DNA from: Globomyces pollinis-pini
Lineage: Eukaryota; Chytridiomycota; Chytridiomycetes; Rhizophydiales; Globomycetaceae
Assembly (NCBI GenBank): GCA_025399215.1
Contig: MU621124.1
Coordinates: forward strand, 1-64,000
DNA length: 64,000 nt
Reading direction: 5' to 3'
How positions within the stretch are numbered: the stretch's first letter is position 1; every line of letters begins with the position of its first letter. Under the pieces are notes generated by a model that was not told the origin of the DNA, did no database searches, and saw nothing but the letters and a program-made list of their open reading frames with translations. The translations under genes and the position numbers were made by a program. Below are positions 47,970 to 60,407 of this stretch, piece after piece.

Positions 47970-50900
47970 TCAATTATGCTCTGACGAAGGGCCTTGTGAT
48001 CCACTATTTTTGCCGATGTTTAGCATTTTCTTCAGCATATCCTCCATTTGCTGTTCTGGAGTCACTTGTTGTGTAGCCATGTTTGGGTTAACTTTTTTCA
48101 CCACAATAGGCTTTTTTGGTGCATTTTTGTCACTTCTTACAGTGATCGGAGCTTCGGTTCTTTCATGGTCGTTCTTGCCTCGTATACCATGATTGCTACT
48201 TGGCCCCGATCTTTGAGGACTGTTTTGAAAGTTTCTTGTATCCCGCTGGTGGTCCTTATTTCCATGGTATCCCCTAGTTTGGTGCGATTCAGCCGTTGGT
48301 GGTCCTTTTTGCCACTTGTTTGGAGCAGGCTGCGAAGAATTACGATATTTGGGTTGAGAGATAGGTTCGGGTTTTCGACTAGCATTAACTGCATAAGGTG
48401 GCCGGATGTTGGTTAAATTCAACATTGACAACTTTGTACATACAGCTCCACGACCTTCCGAGCACCGATCATCTAAAGTTGATCCACCTAGGATGACATG
48501 ATCAAAAATAATATCGAGCGACTCTCCATCAATACCAACAACAACACCCTTTTCTCCAAGTGGAATATCACCTTGATCCAAAGTCATTATCACACGATCT
48601 CCTAAAGAGAAGTCTTGATCCATTAATCGGAATTTAGAGTGAGATGGTTTAAGTACGTTCTAAATGTAAATCAAAAAAAACAATACCTTTCTAGGCACTC
48701 CTTTGATGTCAATGGCTTCTAAAGGCGTTTCAGCTAACAATTGAGAATAGGTATCCAATTCAGTTTCAATAGAACGAACAGCATCTTTTGATAAAACCTC
48801 CGCAGAAAGTGGAACAGTTGGAAGTTCTTTAATTTTGTATTCCTTCAAGAATTCAATGGCACTTTGAATATTTTTCCTGTTATCCCCTTCACCAAACAAT
48901 TCATAATCATTGTAAAAGTCTTCTTTTGGTGGAGTTTCCAATGCTTTTAATATCATAGGAAATCGAGACTATCATAATCAGAGACATATCCAATACCTTA
49001 TACGCCAAAAACAATTCAATAGCTTTATCAGAATACAGCCAACCAGAGGCGGACTTTTCAGTATAACCCAAGACTTTTCTATTCTTCTGGTCAAATTTAA
49101 GACAAAGTCCTAGATTCACGCGCTGCTCAGACCCATTGGTTTTAACATGTAAATTTGAGGACAGTTTTGAGAGAGCGAACGAACTCATTTTAAGCCGTTT
49201 TGCAATTTCCCATCCTGGAATATACTTTGAATGTGACATCTCTTGCTTAGCAATGGCTTTCGGAGATGAAACTTCAGATTGAAATCCTTCGGAAGCTCGC
49301 ATTATTCGAATGTTAATCGTGTCTGAACTGGCGTCATTATGACCTATAACTTCGGCGATAATTCCATACAATTTTGGGGACAAAAAGAATACTTTGCTTC
49401 CAAGTGGAAATTCAACTTTTATAGGAGGCGGTGGGCGAGTCTATCATGTTAACGATTCTGATTACTTTATAACGAGGATCTTCATGATCTGCACAAACTA
49501 TAGTCTGGATAGCCAGGTCATAGTCGTTGTTTTCAACGAATTCTTTGACGAAAGATCCATCATTAAGTAGTTTCATTCCCACCAGAGTCTCTACATGCGC
49601 CAACATTTCAATAGGACCAATCATGACTCCACATCTCTTGTTATAGTACTTTTCACTCCTATCAGATGAGTCGATGAACTTTGCTAGTGTATCTTCATTA
49701 TGTGGAACCTTGATGTTTTTATTTTTAACTGATTTGTAAACAAATAATTCATCTGACAGGCTAATGACCCTCGATTCCAACAGATATGGCCACCCTGTGA
49801 CATAAAATTGAAAATTCTTTACCAGTATATATTGTACTTCCAATCAAACAGGCAGCAATATCTTCAGGTATCATATTATCAAATGCATTTTGAATCACAA
49901 ATCCAATGGACGGATTTCTATAATAAGCAACAGAAACTACTTACTTGCTGTCAGTGTTAAAAATATTAACTCCATGATAACCAATGGTGACTGTATGTGG
50001 GATAGTGTCCAAAGATGGGAAACCTGGCCGCAAGTCAATTCCAGTATATGCTCCCGAACAAAGCTTATTTACAACAGTCGATCTCCCCTTTGGTGTCTGG
50101 GAGAAAATTTCAACTTTACAATGTGGTTGGGCAATTCCAGTCTTGCTGGACTTTATAGATTTAAAGGTGAATTTCAACGTGTCTCCTCTAGCGTTTCTCG
50201 TAGACTCTTCTGGTGTTAACATGTGCTTCCGCGCTAACAATCAATTGAAACATTACATACATTTAACGGCTTTAAGCAATCGCACTTCATCGATAAATGG
50301 AATTTTCACAATAGCTTCCCAATCAGCACGTTTTCCATTCATATCTAACTCAAATTCAACAGGGTAAAAATCAATAATCGGTGAATGAATATCAATCATC
50401 AAGTCCTGCAAAGAAGGTGGTACATGCTGTCGACTGTATGGAGGTAAAACAGCCATCAACTGCTCAAATGGAAAAAATGGAGTTCCTAACCTAAATTCAA
50501 ACTCATAAGAGACAATATTGTTGAAATCTTGGGTAAGGAAATAATGCGATACCTGTAATTCTTGGAGAGTAGTGATAGCTATAGAACCATTCCCAAGATG
50601 GAACTCCGTGATAATAGTACAGTAACACCCATTGTAATCCTTCCATATAGCTGTACACGATTTTCGGAACAAATGCAGTATCACCAACATTTAGTTCTAA
50701 TTTTTCCTGTACTGTTATCGATTGACTGTATATACCTTATAGTAATCTAGTTTCCAATTGTCAAAATCTGTTGCAAATTTGGCGTCAATATCTGCTTGTA
50801 ACTTTAATGAAGATTCCTCTTCATCCAATACTTCCCATTGATGATATTTTCTCAAAATTCGACTTCTAGCATCACAGCTTTCTTCGTCACTTTCATCATC

Positions 50901-52574
50901 ATCATCATTCCATCCAATTGACATATATGATCCTCCTTTAGTCTGGTGGGCATCGATTGTGTAGTCCAGGCCCAAAGAAGTAAGCAATTCTATGATAAAT
51001 TTTCTATCTTTAGCAGGAATCTTTCCCCAATTCAGTTCAATACGACTTCCATCACGAGGTTGGTCACAGAATCCTCCAATTTTGTTCAAATATTCGAATT
51101 GCTTTGATGTCAACCCTTGATATAAACATTGAAATATTACATTTTTTCTTTTTGTCTACGTTTTTGCTTGGTGTTTGACTCTTCGATTTCATCCATGATA
51201 TGTCACCCTAGAGTAAGAAACAAATTGTTAGTACTTGAACAGATTTGAACTCTTCAAGTTCTAATTCTCCCAATCTGCTAAAGAATTTTTGACAAGCTGG
51301 CAAGTTTAACTGACCATTATTGTTCAGATAACCATCACAAGTTGGTAAAATTTCTTTGTAAATTTCAAAAATCCTGATGAAAGCCCCTTCATTAATATGA
51401 AGGCCTGGCAAATGTGGTAAGAAATCATTTCCCACAAAAATAGAAAGCAGAATAAAGTCATCAAGTATGTTTTCAAAATCATAATGGAATGGCAATACCC
51501 CTTCTAGACCGTTAAACTCGTAAGACAAATATTCTCTCAATAAGGATAAATGTAATAGAAAGAATGTTTGATTCCCAGCAGTAGTGATTGATTTTTTTGA
51601 TCTTCCAAACGTGACTTCTTCTCGTAAAAGGGAAAAGTGAGGTTCGTGGCTAAGTAACCCAAGCATAATCAAATCTGCATCTAATCCATATAAACTTTCG
51701 CCTAATAAAATCATCTTATTTAAAAAATGGGAGAAACAGTTTTTAAAATTGACACACAAATATAAACTACTTACCAGTGTCGTGTATTTGGATCATAACC
51801 GCTGACAGCCTTTGAATTTCGAATATATTCCATTACTTTATGTTCCTGGAATCAATATTATATGATCATACTCTATGAAAGGTAAATACGTGCAATTAAT
51901 ATACCCTTCCCCAGGGATGTTATGACCAGACAAAATAACAGTGACACCCTTCCAAGAAGAGTCTTCTGATATTCGTTTCTTTACATAGTTAGTTAATTGC
52001 GCATGTAGCCGTTCCATAAATGGAGTACCTATAATCAATTCAATTAAGTCAATACCACTATTGATTAATAAGAGACCTATTTTTACGGAGTAATACAATT
52101 TGAATCAAATGCAGGTTCTGGTGGAAGTTCAATTCCTAACTTCAATGCTTTTGCATGGTTCGCTTGGGAATCCATGGCGGATCTGAATCTTCTCGCACGT
52201 TGTTCTTAAACTTTAGATATTTAATAATAGTCATACGATTCATTTTAGCTCTAGGGGCAACTCCATCAATTGCCATCATAAAAACTTTAGAAGGTCGAAT
52301 CTTTTCAAAGATATTGTCAATATATTGAAAGATGGATTGAAATATTTGCTCTTCTGATATTCTAAACAAGGGGTTGGCATCATTTGGATGAGAGCAGTTG
52401 TGTATGATTCCATTCATATCCAGGTACAGATTGTCTACAATAAGTTAAAGTATATACCAAACTCCGGTATACGCTTTTCATTGATTAGCTCACTGCACAT
52501 CGGATAGCGCTCACTCATCCATCTAAAGAACTGTCGTTAATGTATGTAGTTTGTGGTACTTTAGGAATTCCCAT
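47970..52574 (-). CDS. XRN1: Cytoplasmic 5'-3' exoribonuclease XRN1
   Basis: XRN1 degrades decapped mRNA. The first exon (52574-52560) is only 15 nt and encodes MGIPK. Removing a 29-nt intron (52559-52531) gives the canonical MGIPKFFRWMSERYP. Catalytic-domain blocks follow: LDMNGIIHNCSHP, FMMAIDGVAPRAKMN, VILSGHNIPGEG, LDADLIMLGLLSHEPHFSLL and FVGNDFLPHLPGL. The C-terminal half has the SH3-like KOW region (IPLGEKGVVVGIDGESLDII) and a disordered tail ending near EDMLKKMLNIGKN. The KOW-like modules and length near 1,400 residues favour Xrn1 over nuclear Rat1/Xrn2, which would carry a zinc knuckle and bind Rai1. The gene is in tandem with RRP5 (96-bp gap). Confidence 0.93.
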
Positions 52575-52670
52575 TGAAGAAAAAGAGTGAAAAAAGTAGA
52601 TGAGTGGCCTATGTATAACACCAGATATAAAAAAGAACGCAAGGGATTTCAATGAATAGATTTTTATTGC

Positions 52671-55600
52671 TTAATTTAAAGTCTCCACGTAGCGTATTGC
52701 TGCTTCTTTAACATGGTTGACACCTTCTGTTGTTCCCTTTCGCTTTTCGAAATCTAGATATTTCTTGAAGAAAAACTATACAGACTTAATCATACACGGT
52801 TATTACCTTCATTTTTTTCGTTGACCATTTTAATTGCAATATTTGTTCAAAGAGACGTCTTTCACGTTAGTTTAACTGCAATTTTACCTGCAAACATCAA
52901 TATCTCCAACTTTAACTTCCATATCCAAATATACTGACCATAAATCGGCCTTCTTTGGATACGATGTCATTAACCCTTCAAACACTGTTCGTCCCCTTTC
53001 AACTTCTCCAAATTTATACTCAAGTTGACCAAATTTAGTAATCATTTTGATGTCTAACAAATTAATTCAATATAAAACATACGCTTTCGTTTTGGTAAAC
53101 TCAAGACACTCTTCGATAGCAACTCTCTTGCTTCGACTGCTTGATTCCTCCTGATATAAAATGCAGCAAAATTTATCCAAATTTTGGCACTTTCATTAAA
53201 CTTCTTGATCATTTTCTTGTGCAATTCTTCTGCGGCCTAAACTATTAATTTAAATTTCATACGGTGAATTGATTGTTTCGTTCATAAATTTGAGTTAATT
53301 GGATGTGAATCTTCTTTGGATCACACACCTGACATGCCTTCTCAAAGATTTGATTCATTGACACTTCTGATCCAAATTTGTTTTCTAAATTCAAGTAGGC
53401 AACAAAAATATTTAATCTTTCTTGCTCTTCTCTGAAATTGATGGTTTTTAATGCACGCTCTGCTATCTGTCTTGCTTTATCAGTTTCTGCTAACTCTAAT
53501 TGGAATGCCATATATTTGATCCAAAGGAAAGAATTATTTGGTGAGTTAAGAAGGAGCCTTTCGAAATCTTCTGGCATTTCTGGTGCAGTGTTATTATCCA
53601 ACATCATAGTTTCTTGCTCTGCAGTTCGTTTTTCTAATGCTACCTTTTCTTTCTTCTTGTTTTTCTTGGTAGGTTTTTCAGTTACTTCTTCTTCTGAATC
53701 ATCATCAGAAGTATCAGAAACAGCGGGAAGTTCATTTCCATCCCAAGAGAATCCTTCTAAAGAAAGCGCTTGGCTTGGTAGTTCAATTTTCTTTGCTAAC
53801 TTAGTTTCTTTTTGTTTTGAAAGAGTTGGCTGAACAAGAACTTCATCATCAACCTCCATTTCGTCAGATTCTTCTTCCTTATCGGATTCCTCTTTTTCAG
53901 ATTCTTCTTTATCGGACTCTTCTACTTCATCAACATCCATATCTTCATCTTTGGATTCTGATTCATCAAAGTAAGATGCTTTCAAACTAAGGGAAACTTT
54001 CTTGTTTGATGGATCTACTCTCAAAACAAATGTTCTCACAGGATCCCCAATGTTATACAATCTGTTTAAATCTTTAACTGGTGTATCTGATGCTTCGGAC
54101 AAGTGACAGAGACCATTAATTCTTGTTCCATCCAAATTGATAAAGATACCATAATCTTTAATGCTGACAACCGTTCCGTTCATAATGGATTTTACTTTAA
54201 TGTCTCCAAATGATACAAGACTCTTTGAAGGATTAATTAAGGACTCCTTCAATGACATTTCAATTTGTTTTTTTGATTGATTAACACTACAAGTAAGAAA
54301 TAAAATGAATTACTTTAATATTTTGCCTTTGACTAGTTGCCCTTCGTGGTAAATTTCCTTCCAGTCTTTGATGTATAAATCTGACAATTCACGAATTTGT
54401 ACTCGTGCATGGATACTGGATGTAAGAGAAACAAAACATCCATTTTCTGATATTTTACGAATATATCCAGTAACTACGTCACCCTCCTTGAAGCTTTTAA
54501 TTGATTTAATAGGTAGTGATGGATCATCTAATAATGATTTACGAACTGAAACGTCAATTTTATCTGAAGTGGAAGATAGAATGACTGTCTTGATGATTTG
54601 CCCAACTTCATACACACTAGTTGGTTCATCAACAAATTCATCATTAAGTTCGCAAACGTTTGCATTTCCAAAACGATTTGGTGCCAATAGGACAGTAAGT
54701 CCGAAACGAGGATCAACTTTGGTAATTCTACCAACTCTAATGTCTCCACTCTTTAATTCCTGTGCGGAATCACCAAGTAAAGAAATACCAATAAGCTTTT
54801 TATCCACATTTTTGGAAATGACTGTGCAATCCAGAGCTTGGCCTTCCTTGAAATGTGACTTCAAATCACGAACTATGTCTAAATCTTTTGAAATGTAAAA
54901 GATATCGATTCTGCACAAGATTGATGGAGCAATATGGACCCACAATAGTGAGTCCTCCACTTTATGGACTATACCAACATACTTACCACCGACCTTCACA
55001 GTATCAAACGTAAAAATGGATGATGAAACGTCACCACTTGGTAGATTTAGGATTGAAGGACGGATGGACAACTCTACAACAATTGAGTTTGATGCATTAG
55101 CTTGAGTCAGTGGAACAAAAGCATGACTTCGTGCGTTGTGAAATCCAATAACTCTAGCAGTAACAGTATCTCCTCGTTTAAAGCTTTTGAAAGATTTTGC
55201 AGGATCAGGGATAAGATCAAATGAATCATAGATTTCGGAAAAGTGAATGATAGCGCTGGTATCATCAGCAAGTTTCACTTTCAACATATTAGACTTTACT
55301 GAATTAATGACTCCAGACACTAATGCTCCAACTTCAATGCTATTGCCTTTCTTTCCGCTACTTGCAGGCTTTGCAATTTTCGGAGATTTCAAAAGGATAC
55401 GTGGTAAATCGGATTCAAGCTCTTTGATTGATGATACTTCTAACGATAATTTATCACCCACAGCTGCAATTGAGTGATTGAGTGTTAGACTATTCACATT
55501 TTGATTGAAATAAAATCCTACGGCACCTGCCAAAGAATCCATTCGAACAATAGAATATTTATCTTTTACTGCAATCACTTCAGCATCCACTAATTTGTTT

Positions 55601-58600
55601 AATGATTTTTTAGCCTGGTGTTAATTTCAAAATGTAAAATACCTTTAGCAATTGTAATTGAATCTCAACTTCAGACTTTTCAGTTGCCACAACGTCAGCA
55701 ATTCGACCGTTGATATCAACATCAATGACCTGACAATCTAATTCCTCTCCAATAGACAGTTTACTATTCCGGTTCAACAGCATTCCAGTAACTTTGTGTG
55801 GTAAAGAAACTAAATATCCTGTTGGTGAGTTTTCAGTGATGGTTCCAGTAACTACTGTTCCAATCTGATACTTTGAAACCCATGCAGAGGCATCTTGTGC
55901 AGAACTTTGAATTAATTGTCTTCCACTAAAAATAGAACACAAGAATGTCTGCTCATAACTTGAAAAGTCTGCATAAACTTGCAAAGCTGACAATTTCAAG
56001 CTGACAAAAGATCGTTCTGTTGTAGGGTCTAAATGAGTGACGGTGGCTAACACAGTTTGTCCCTTTGTAAGAATGCCATCAAAAGATTCAATATATTTAT
56101 CAGAGACGCTCTAAATAAAAATTAATACATGAACATGGTATACATTAATATTGGCCACTACAGAAATGTCTCCCATGTCAATAAAGCATAGCTTATCTGT
56201 AAAGTTGCGCACCACACCAGGAATAATTCTTTCTTCTTTTAAATCTTCAAAAGAACTAATAAATCCATTATCCTTGACATATTTCATCAATGACTGTTTC
56301 TTTGTAACATAAATTCTTCCATTTTTAACATCAATTTGGCTGACCATGACTTCACCCAATGAGAAAGGTTTTTTTGATGTTAAAGATCTAAAACCATTAA
56401 ATATCTTTTCAGATAGTGATGGAATATCGCTCAAATGTTCTTTTTTGATAAATCCAGAGTTTGTTGTATTTTCAAACTGAACGATAACACCATCAGAAGT
56501 AGTTGACATATACTTGCAGGAAACAATCTAGAAGTAAATTTGGAATATAATTACCATTCCCGTCTTGATATCCATATCCTCATTCACTTGAGATAATTTG
56601 AAAGACACACGTAATTTTTTGTTTTCTGCATTGGCACTCAAAATTCTGCACTTCACCGTTTGACCAACACGGAACAATTCTTCGGGATTTTTAATATGAC
56701 CATAACTAGATTTAATCAACTATAAAGAAAAAATACCTTAATTCCGATATTGGTGCGATTGCTCGCACATTATTGTAAAATCCTACAATACAACCAAAAT
56801 CTTTAACTGCTAAAATAATTCCTGTTGTGGTCTCTCCAGCCACTGCAGATTCATATGACACAATCTGGTTGGTAGTATTCGACAGAAAACTTTTCTTATG
56901 TGTTAGAATCAATCTCTTTTTATCAACATCTACCGACATCACTTGGAATGTCATGGTTGATCCAACCTTGAATAATTTTTCGGGTTGCGTAATGTTGGCA
57001 TCAGAAAGGTGAACTTTTGGACATAATCCATTAATACCATCACTCACTGCAACAATGATACCAAAAGATTCCACTTTGACAATTTTTCCCTATCGTCAGA
57101 AACATATATCACACCTTAATTTTAGAACCAACTTCAATATCAGATAATTGAACAAAAGATTGTGAAAGTACTTTGGATTGGAAGGATAAAATGAGTAAGT
57201 TGCTCAAGTGATCATAACCAATAATTCGTCCAGTGTGTTGAGTTCCCAATTCATAAGCTTTCCCAACCTTTTCAATTTTTTCATCAGTCAATTTTGAAAT
57301 CTTTTATGTGAGCGAAATAATCCAATTACATGAACAAAACCTTGTCGCTTGTCATCGAATTTCACCAATAATCCCACTCGATCATCATGTCGCAATACAG
57401 TTATATCTTTTTGAATACTTCCAATTTTATACTCATCTTCAAATATTAAAGTTTTCCACTCCAATAAATGTTTTAATCTGGTTAAAGCAATTTTTTTTGT
57501 TTCTGGATCATAATACAACACTCGACAACGAAACTAATGTTAAATGTATTAATGAAAATACCTTTTGTCCCACTTTAAAATTCTTTTCCACATCCATATC
57601 ATCTTCTAACCCCAAGTGGAAATGGTCAACAAATCCTTCAAACATTCCCAAAAATGACACTTGAACACCATTTTCAAAAACTGTTGATACTTTTGCTTGA
57701 ACAGCAAATCCACCGATTAATTGATCGATTTCTAAAGATGTATTTGCAGGTAAGTTGCCATCAATTAAATATTTGGCACCACAAGATACAGGAATAATCT
57801 TTTTATCTTGTCCACTTTTCATCACCACAGTATTGACTATTTGTCCGGGTAATAAATCTAAAATGTTAAACTAGTGTGTGTAAACCTTTTGGTAGTTCTT
57901 TGCATTCTTTCAAACTGAGAAATCCAGAAACACCGTCAATACCAAAGTCGATAACATATCCGTGATCTTCTTTACTCTGAACAGTTGCAGGGAGAGTCTA
58001 ACGAGTGAGAAAGTCATATAATGTGGGTTATGTGTATTGTTTATGGAATTCTATATTAAAGTTGCCTTACCATTCCTAAGTATTAATAATCATCAGACTT
58101 GATACCTTGTACAATGCTATTAGATTCTAATTTGGAATTAATGCTTGAAGGGTTGACAGTTAAATCAATTCTCTTCTTGGAAGTTGCGTTTGAAACTGAA
58201 ATGACCTTACAGGAGACTGGTTGTCCAACAGAAAAATAATCCGATAATTCGGGTAGCGATAAATCCTACGATTGAATGAATCCAAATGCGAGCAACTTAC
58301 GTCTTCTTCATCTTCTGCAACTTGTTCGACTTTAGTGGTGATATAGTCATTGATTTCAGTGATGGAAACATAACCATTCAATTGATTTGGTAAAGAAATA
58401 GTTAAATCTAGTTCATTGATAGATTTGACAATTCCGATTAGTTGCATTCCAACATGTATATTCTGGAGTATAAATGAAACAAAATAGCTACATACTTTAA
58501 AGACCATCATTGAGATAGATTTTAATTTCTTGGACACTTTTGGTTCATCAGTAGATGCAGCTCTCTTCTTTTTATTTTGAGGTGTTTGGTCCTCCTACAG

Positions 58601-58712
58601 TACATGAAATTGCGATACAAAGTACGTTAAACAAATCTGCCTTCACTTTATCGGTTATATCACGATATTCCAATGGAGTTAATTCATTTCCTCCTCCTCT
58701 AGGAAAATCCAT
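52671..58712 (-). CDS. RRP5: RRP5 (PDCD11), S1-repeat and HAT-repeat ribosome biogenesis factor
   Basis: RRP5 is needed for both 40S and 60S pre-rRNA cleavage in the nucleolus. The start ([20 protein letters not shown]) is the conserved RRP5 opening. About a dozen S1 RNA-binding repeats follow, each with turns such as [20 protein letters not shown] and a closing VSLSLKA-type strand. An acidic linker (around 53990-53850) then leads to C-terminal HAT repeats ([39 protein letters not shown]) ending at [13 protein letters not shown] and VETLN. Introns of about 27-40 nt cut the gene into at least fourteen exons. A16 at 58721-58736 lies directly upstream of the start. The chain is about 1,850 residues, normal for the family. 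Confidence 0.95.
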
Positions 58713-58720
58713 TTTGTATT

Positions 58721-58736
58721 AAAAAAAAAAAAAAAA
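58721..58736 (-). promoter_or_regulatory. Poly(dA:dT) tract upstream of RRP5
   Basis: Sixteen A on the plus strand (T on the coding strand) end eight bases before the RRP5 ATG. The tract fills a third of the 48-bp gap to the upstream CIA2 stop, so RRP5's core promoter must overlap the CIA2 3' end. A role in excluding nucleosomes is inferred from what such tracts do in other fungi. Confidence 0.45.
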
Positions 58737-58760
58737 TTATTTAAAATGAAATGATAAATA

Positions 58761-59256
58761 TTATTCCAAAGTAGTTTTTAAACATTGATTAACGACATTC
58801 AATAAATGTGTGTTTTCTAAGGCAGCTGTAACTCTTTCCTTGTCATTGATTTGCTTATTTACAGCATGTTCTGATTGATGAGTACCTTCAGTAACTCCAA
58901 TACGAATCTTAAATCGTGATGGTAAACTTCTTAGTAATTGAACTCGAATACATAATCCAATTAAAGTTGCCATGGAGCAATGTGGAATAGTTGGTGTAAA
59001 TTTGATATCTATTTGATTATTATCATTATCAACATGAATCAAATCCAACTGAGCGACATTGAGTTGTTCTAAAGTCAACTAAATTGAATCATTAAATTTA
59101 AAGTATTACTGGATGTTCAGGGTCATTAATTTTACGAATTAGTTCAAAGATATCATTATTATCGTATGGTTCCATAGTGTTATCATCCCAGTTAATATCA
59201 TTCGAATTGTTTTTGTTGACTTCATATACAATCGGATTTTCATTGACTAAAGACAT
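58761..59256 (-). CDS. CIA2: Cytosolic Fe-S assembly targeting factor CIA2/CIAO2B (MIP18 family)
   Basis: This subunit of the CIA targeting complex passes Fe-S clusters to cytosolic and nuclear apoproteins. The ATG at 59256 starts [18 protein letters not shown] short intron (about 30 nt) is removed between DPEHP and LTLEQLN to give the family motif [20 protein letters not shown]. Next come [20 protein letters not shown] with the conserved reactive Cys, then [20 protein letters not shown] and the C-terminal [16 protein letters not shown]. The length of about 155 residues matches CIAO2B. Confidence 0.95.
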
Positions 59257-59605
59257 TTTAAAGAAAGTGAAAATTTGAACACTTCAATTTAAAGAATGGA
59301 TAAACTACTAAACCCAAAGTTCATCATTTGTAAATAGTAATGATGTATTCAAGATTAATAGATTATCTCATAGAATCATTAACCCTAATTATTACTATTA
59401 TTACTTGAATTACATTTATAATCTCATCATCATTGCATCTAATCATTAGATAGTATTCATACATTTAATCATCATCATTCTTGCAAATCAATCACTCAGT
59501 CGATCCTATCTACCGTTTCTTTACCAATCAGGTGAACGTTGTGAAACCTTGTGGCGTTGTATTTAAGAAATCATCCCCAGTTTTTTTAAAAGTTGATTAG
59601 AAAAA
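59257..59605. promoter_or_regulatory. Divergent spacer, CIA2 / MGC protein
   Basis: A 349-bp, strongly AT-rich spacer between divergent starts. It contains several short TTATTACTATTATTA-type and ATCATCATC-type imperfect repeats (around 59390-59480). I see no coding frame or RNA gene. Confidence 0.4.
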
Positions 59606-60236
59606 ATGGGTTGTGATTGTCACGCCAATTGTCCATACCATCAATTGGATAAGAATAATGAACTATCAAAGGACTGCTCAAAATTCATTAGAATCATCGA
59701 TGATTTGGAAATTTCAAATAACTCTTTACTTCATATAAACATGAGTTTAGAAGATACTGTTAGACATCAAGCTTTAATCATTGAAAAATTACAACGTAAT
59801 CTCAAGAAATTATCAGTAATCTTGAAATATTATTTATCTTTAGGATGATGATACTATCGTTCCAACAGTAGTGGATTCAAAAGCAAACTCGGTCATTCAA
59901 AATGACAGGCATTCTCTTGCTTATGAAGTACTCAGCCAGAAAGTTGCTTCCATGGTTGTTAATGTTAGCAACACAAAAGAGACTGTGTCCAATCAAACTA
60001 TAGAACAGTTTTTGGACATCTTCTCAGAATACCAAACAAACTTAAACTTAGAAAAATTGGAGGATCAACCCATCACCGCCTGTGATGAAAATAGCCTTCA
60101 AATCGACTATTTGGATAACCCCTATAACCACCAACTGAAAACTGCAAAAGTATCCAAGGCTACTGCAGTGAGATATGCCATGCCGACCTATCAATGTCCA
60201 AGCATATTAAGCGAAAACTCTTCACGCATGTCTTGA
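59606..60236 (+). CDS. Unrecognised coiled-coil protein with MGC N-terminus
   Basis: Two exons join across a 28-nt intron (about 59816-59843) to give about 200 residues. The N-terminus is MGCDCHANCPYH, with Gly2 and Cys3 available for possible double acylation, though the usual Ser/Thr at position 6 is a His here. The clustered Cys/His residues could instead bind metal. A predicted coiled coil follows (DDLEISNNSLLHINMSLEDT to ALIIEKLQRNLKKLS), then a polar, largely disordered C-terminal half. No family is recognised. It is divergent from CIA2 and about 170 bp upstream of the hydrolase gene. Confidence 0.6.
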
Positions 60237-60407
60237 ATCAACTGCAACTTTACAATAAAATTGTTGATTTTGAATAATTTCTTCTTTTCCATTTATATCT
60301 CGTTTAAATAGCTCTTGATTCTGGTCTATTCTAAGGTGCTTTCAACTTGAATGAAAACGGGGACGTGAATTTTGACATTTTCAAGCAATAATAAGAAATA
60401 CCACAAA

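Noticed and set aside
59380..59480. AT-rich trinucleotide-like repeats considered as a microsatellite
   Set aside because: The units (ATT, ATC, ATG) are irregular and interrupted, so this is best described as low-complexity spacer.
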